Under the pieces are notes generated by a model. The model did no database searches. It saw only the letters and a program-made list of their open reading frames with translations, and was not told the DNA's origin. Source: a virus. Taken from it: a stretch of DNA of 23,286 bases. Numbering within the stretch: position 1 is the stretch's first letter; the number at the start of each line of letters is the position of its first letter. The stretch covers positions 1-23,286 of IMG/VR virus record IMGVR_UViG_3300025087_000302. One strand, given 5' to 3'. The position numbers and the translations under genes were made by a program. Shown piece after piece: positions 20,939-23,286 of the stretch.

Positions 20939-23286
20939 ATGGCAGATTCAGATCCCGTAGAATTCAGGCTTTACGACACAGATTTTATAACGATCATTGC
21001 AATCCTGCCCGTCGCGGCCGGTTCGCGTTTGTATTTGGAGTTGAATGAACCCGGAAGTGGGATGGTCGTCATCCCGAATGACTGCGCGGCGGCGGCGCTG
21101 GTCGCCGAGAATCAATTCATCGTGGCCTTCTATCGCGGCGCGTATCGGGGCGGATTCCTGGTTGACAATATCGAAACAGTCGGCGCGTCGAGCGGGGAGG
21201 GCGGCGACAAATGGATGCAAATATCCGGGCGCGGTCCGCTGGCGCTTTTGAACGAAGCGATTATCTGGCCGGAGGACGCCGCCAAAACAACGCGGGAATT
21301 CGATGATTACAAATGGTCTACCATGTTCATTTTCCTGTTTGCCGAGGCATCCATGCGCGGCGCGGTGGCAAACGTTACGCTGGACTGGACAGACGCGGTA
21401 GACAGCGATGGAACGGCCTGGACAGATACCGGATATTACAGTTACACAAACGGCGAGAGTCTGCTGGACGTTTTACGCGACATCGCCAAACTGGGCTATG
21501 AATTTACCATGACCTTCGGGGATGTGACGCCTGGCTGGTTCACACTTCACGCTTACAAAAATCCCACCGGCACGGACAAATCCGAAACGATATACATGCG
21601 CGTTGGGACGAACTGCGAAGAGGTCGGCGTGAGTGAGAAAAGCGATGAACTGGCAAACGCATACCTGATTAAGTACGCCAAGAGTTACACCTCCACCGAG
21701 GATCCCGTTTCCATTGCCGCCAATCGCAGGCGCGAAAAACTTTATCATTCGGACGAGGCCTCCTCCCCCACCCTGGCGCGGCAGTGGGGAAATGCCATGC
21801 TCGACAACACCACCGATCCGAAAAAGGAAATTCGCGTCAAAGTCTACGACGGCGTTCGTCCTTACGCGTTTGTGGAATATTCCGTAGGTGATACCGTTGT
21901 CCTAGACAATAAGGGAACGGAAACCGACTATAGACTGCGCGGGATGGAATTAGAATGGGGTAATGACCAGTATGCCAGCATCATGTTATCGCTCAACTCC
22001 TCGTTTGTGGAATATGAATTACGCGTCGCGCAAGAATTGGAGCGATTGAAGCGGCTGTACACAAAAGCGCATGATTCAAATTTGCTGGAAACAAGTTTCT
22101 GGGCGGCGATTGGCGAGTTAAGCGCAATAGATCAAATAGCCGCATTGGCGCAAATTGGAAATGAGATTTTCGTCGGCGGAATTTTCACGAAAATTGGAAA
22201 TGTAGCCTGCAATAATCTGGCGTCCTATGATATTTCAACCGGAGAGTGGACGGCCATCGGGAGTTTCACTGCAGCAGAAAGAATTAATGCGTTGACGGTT
22301 ATTGGGACAGATTTGTATATAGGATTTCTTGGAATTCTTGGCGCAACCAACACCGCAATATTAAAATGGGATAGTATAACCAAGTCCATGTCCGCGCTCG
22401 GGACGGGGATGCAAGACACATCTCAAGCAGAGGTAAGTGTGTTGGCGGCAAGCGGGACGGATTTATACGCCTCGGGCAGTTTTTTAAGTGCCGGTGGCGT
22501 GGCCGATACAAAAGCTATTGCCAAATGGAACGGCACGGCGTGGTCGTCTATCGGCGCAGTGGGCGCGACGGGGTACGCCTGGCCAATGGCAATGGTGGTG
22601 ATTGGCACAGATTTATACGTGGGAGGGACATTCACGCAATTTTGCGGAATTACAGCGAATTACATTATAAAATACAACGGCTCAACCTGGTCGGCTTTTG
22701 CAACCGAACCAAACAATGGCGTCTTCGCGCTTGCCACAGACGGGACAAATTTATTTGTGGGTGGTAGTTTTACCGCAATCGGCGCGCTGACGGCGGCAAA
22801 TTATATTGCTAAGTGGGATCCGATTTTAGGCGCATGGTCTGCGCTAGGCAACGGCACAGACGACTTCGTCTATGCTTTATTTGCAAACGAAATAAGTCTC
22901 TATGTCGGGGGGGTATTTACTACGATAAATGGCGTGGCAATTAGTTGTGTGGCTTTGTGGGATGGTTACAATTGGTACGATCTGGCGGGAGGGGTAAATT
23001 CAATTGTGTACGCGCTACACTGGTCGAATGATGCTCTTTATGTAGGCGGCAATTATTCAAGCGCCGGAGAGGGCGCTGGCGCGAAGGTCGCGGATTCCAT
23101 CGCCGCGTACATCACCTCGTTCAATCCGCTGGTTGAACATTTAGACAAAGGGGGGAAAAAAGCGCGCTGGGGACAAATCAGCGGAACGCTTTCCGACCAG
23201 TTGGATTTGCAGGCGGAGTTGGACACAAAGGTAGACTCGGTTGGGACCGCCAATGGACTCTCGATTGCGGGAACTGCAAATCCAAC
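20939..23286 (+). CDS. Tal/tail-tip protein with C-terminal beta-propeller (partial, runs off the right edge)
   Basis: The frame opens at ATG 20939, 8 nt after the Dit stop, and stays open to the end of the window, giving at least 782 residues. Residues 1 to about 390 match the tail-associated (Tal, gp37-like) baseplate fold: strands FRLYDTDFITIIAIL, then GFLVDNIETV and GESLLDVLRDIAKLGYEFTM. From about residue 409 there are seven repeats of 46-50 residues marked by EIFVGG, DLYIGF, DLYASG, DLYVGG, NLFVGG, SLYVGG and ALYVGG, each with an IAKWDG..WSALG-like strand. Seven units suggest a closed seven-bladed propeller, a plausible receptor or glycan binder. A collar-like segment (ARWGQISGTLSDQLDLQAEL) follows and continues beyond the window. 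Confidence 0.8.
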   Translation, partial: MADSDPVEFRLYDTDFITIIAILPVAAGSRLYLELNEPGSGMVVIPNDCAAAALVAENQFIVAFYRGAYRGGFLVDNIETVGASSGEGGDKWMQISGRGPLALLNEAIIWPEDAAKTTREFDDYKWSTMFIFLFAEASMRGAVANVTLDWTDAVDSDGTAWTDTGYYSYTNGESLLDVLRDIAKLGYEFTMTFGDVTPGWFTLHAYKNPTGTDKSETIYMRVGTNCEEVGVSEKSDELANAYLIKYAKSYTSTEDPVSIAANRRREKLYHSDEASSPTLARQWGNAMLDNTTDPKKEIRVKVYDGVRPYAFVEYSVGDTVVLDNKGTETDYRLRGMELEWGNDQYASIMLSLNSSFVEYELRVAQELERLKRLYTKAHDSNLLETSFWAAIGELSAIDQIAALAQIGNEIFVGGIFTKIGNVACNNLASYDISTGEWTAIGSFTAAERINALTVIGTDLYIGFLGILGATNTAILKWDSITKSMSALGTGMQDTSQAEVSVLAASGTDLYASGSFLSAGGVADTKAIAKWNGTAWSSIGAVGATGYAWPMAMVVIGTDLYVGGTFTQFCGITANYIIKYNGSTWSAFATEPNNGVFALATDGTNLFVGGSFTAIGALTAANYIAKWDPILGAWSALGNGTDDFVYALFANEISLYVGGVFTTINGVAISCVALWDGYNWYDLAGGVNSIVYALHWSNDALYVGGNYSSAGEGAGAKVADSIAAYITSFNPLVEHLDKGGKKARWGQISGTLSDQLDLQAELDTKVDSVGTANGLSIAGTANP

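Overview
The window is a contiguous piece of a tailed double-stranded DNA phage, or of a prophage, with a siphovirus-type morphogenesis module. From about 3.6 kb onward the + strand carries the classic order: DNA methyltransferase, small terminase-like protein, large terminase, HK97-type portal, minor head protein, prohead protease, major capsid protein, connectors, tail tube, tail assembly chaperones with a -1 frameshift, tape measure, Dit, and a Tal/receptor-binding protein that runs off the right edge. No integrase, repressor or lysis gene is recognisable, so lifestyle cannot be decided. The host is not identified. Mid-range GC, leaderless extended -10 promoters and the 'LYVGG.FT' propeller repeats would fit a Chloroflexota-like or other environmental bacterium, but this is a weak inference.

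Layout. (1) 1-1761, + strand: the tail of one gene, a small acidic protein and two membrane proteins of unknown role. (2) 1849-3501, - strand: a tight operon of seven very small genes, several overlapping by 1-8 nt. One of them (2630-2800, 56 aa) resembles the Csx16 (VVA1548) family linked to type III CRISPR signalling, so the block looks like an early or anti-defence cassette. (3) 3501-3606: a divergent promoter region in which each -10 box lies exactly 6 nt from an ATG, giving leaderless transcripts, with two sets of short direct repeats between them. (4) 3606-9524: methylation, packaging and portal genes, mostly overlapping. (5) 9525-9714: a non-coding island with its own extended -10 promoter, a foldable RNA and a strong intrinsic terminator, just upstream of the protease and capsid genes. 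(6) 9715-15879: head and connector genes, including a beta-helix protein at the position where decoration proteins usually sit. (7) 15857-16620: an AT-rich HNH endonuclease gene inserted antisense between two tail-tube-like genes, with its own promoter and a leader containing three interleaved complementary segments. (8) 16632-23286: tail genes.

The structural genes should work as one late operon. The methyltransferase may protect the genome, TerS/TerL/portal package it, protease and capsid form the head, the 13.8-15.1 kb genes join head to tail, and tape measure, Dit and Tal build the tail and its tip. The parts with most potential novelty are the Csx16-like protein in a phage small-gene operon, the capsid-proximal RNA, the HNH leader RNA, and a promoter motif (TGTGN-TAWAMT) shared by three separate transcription units.
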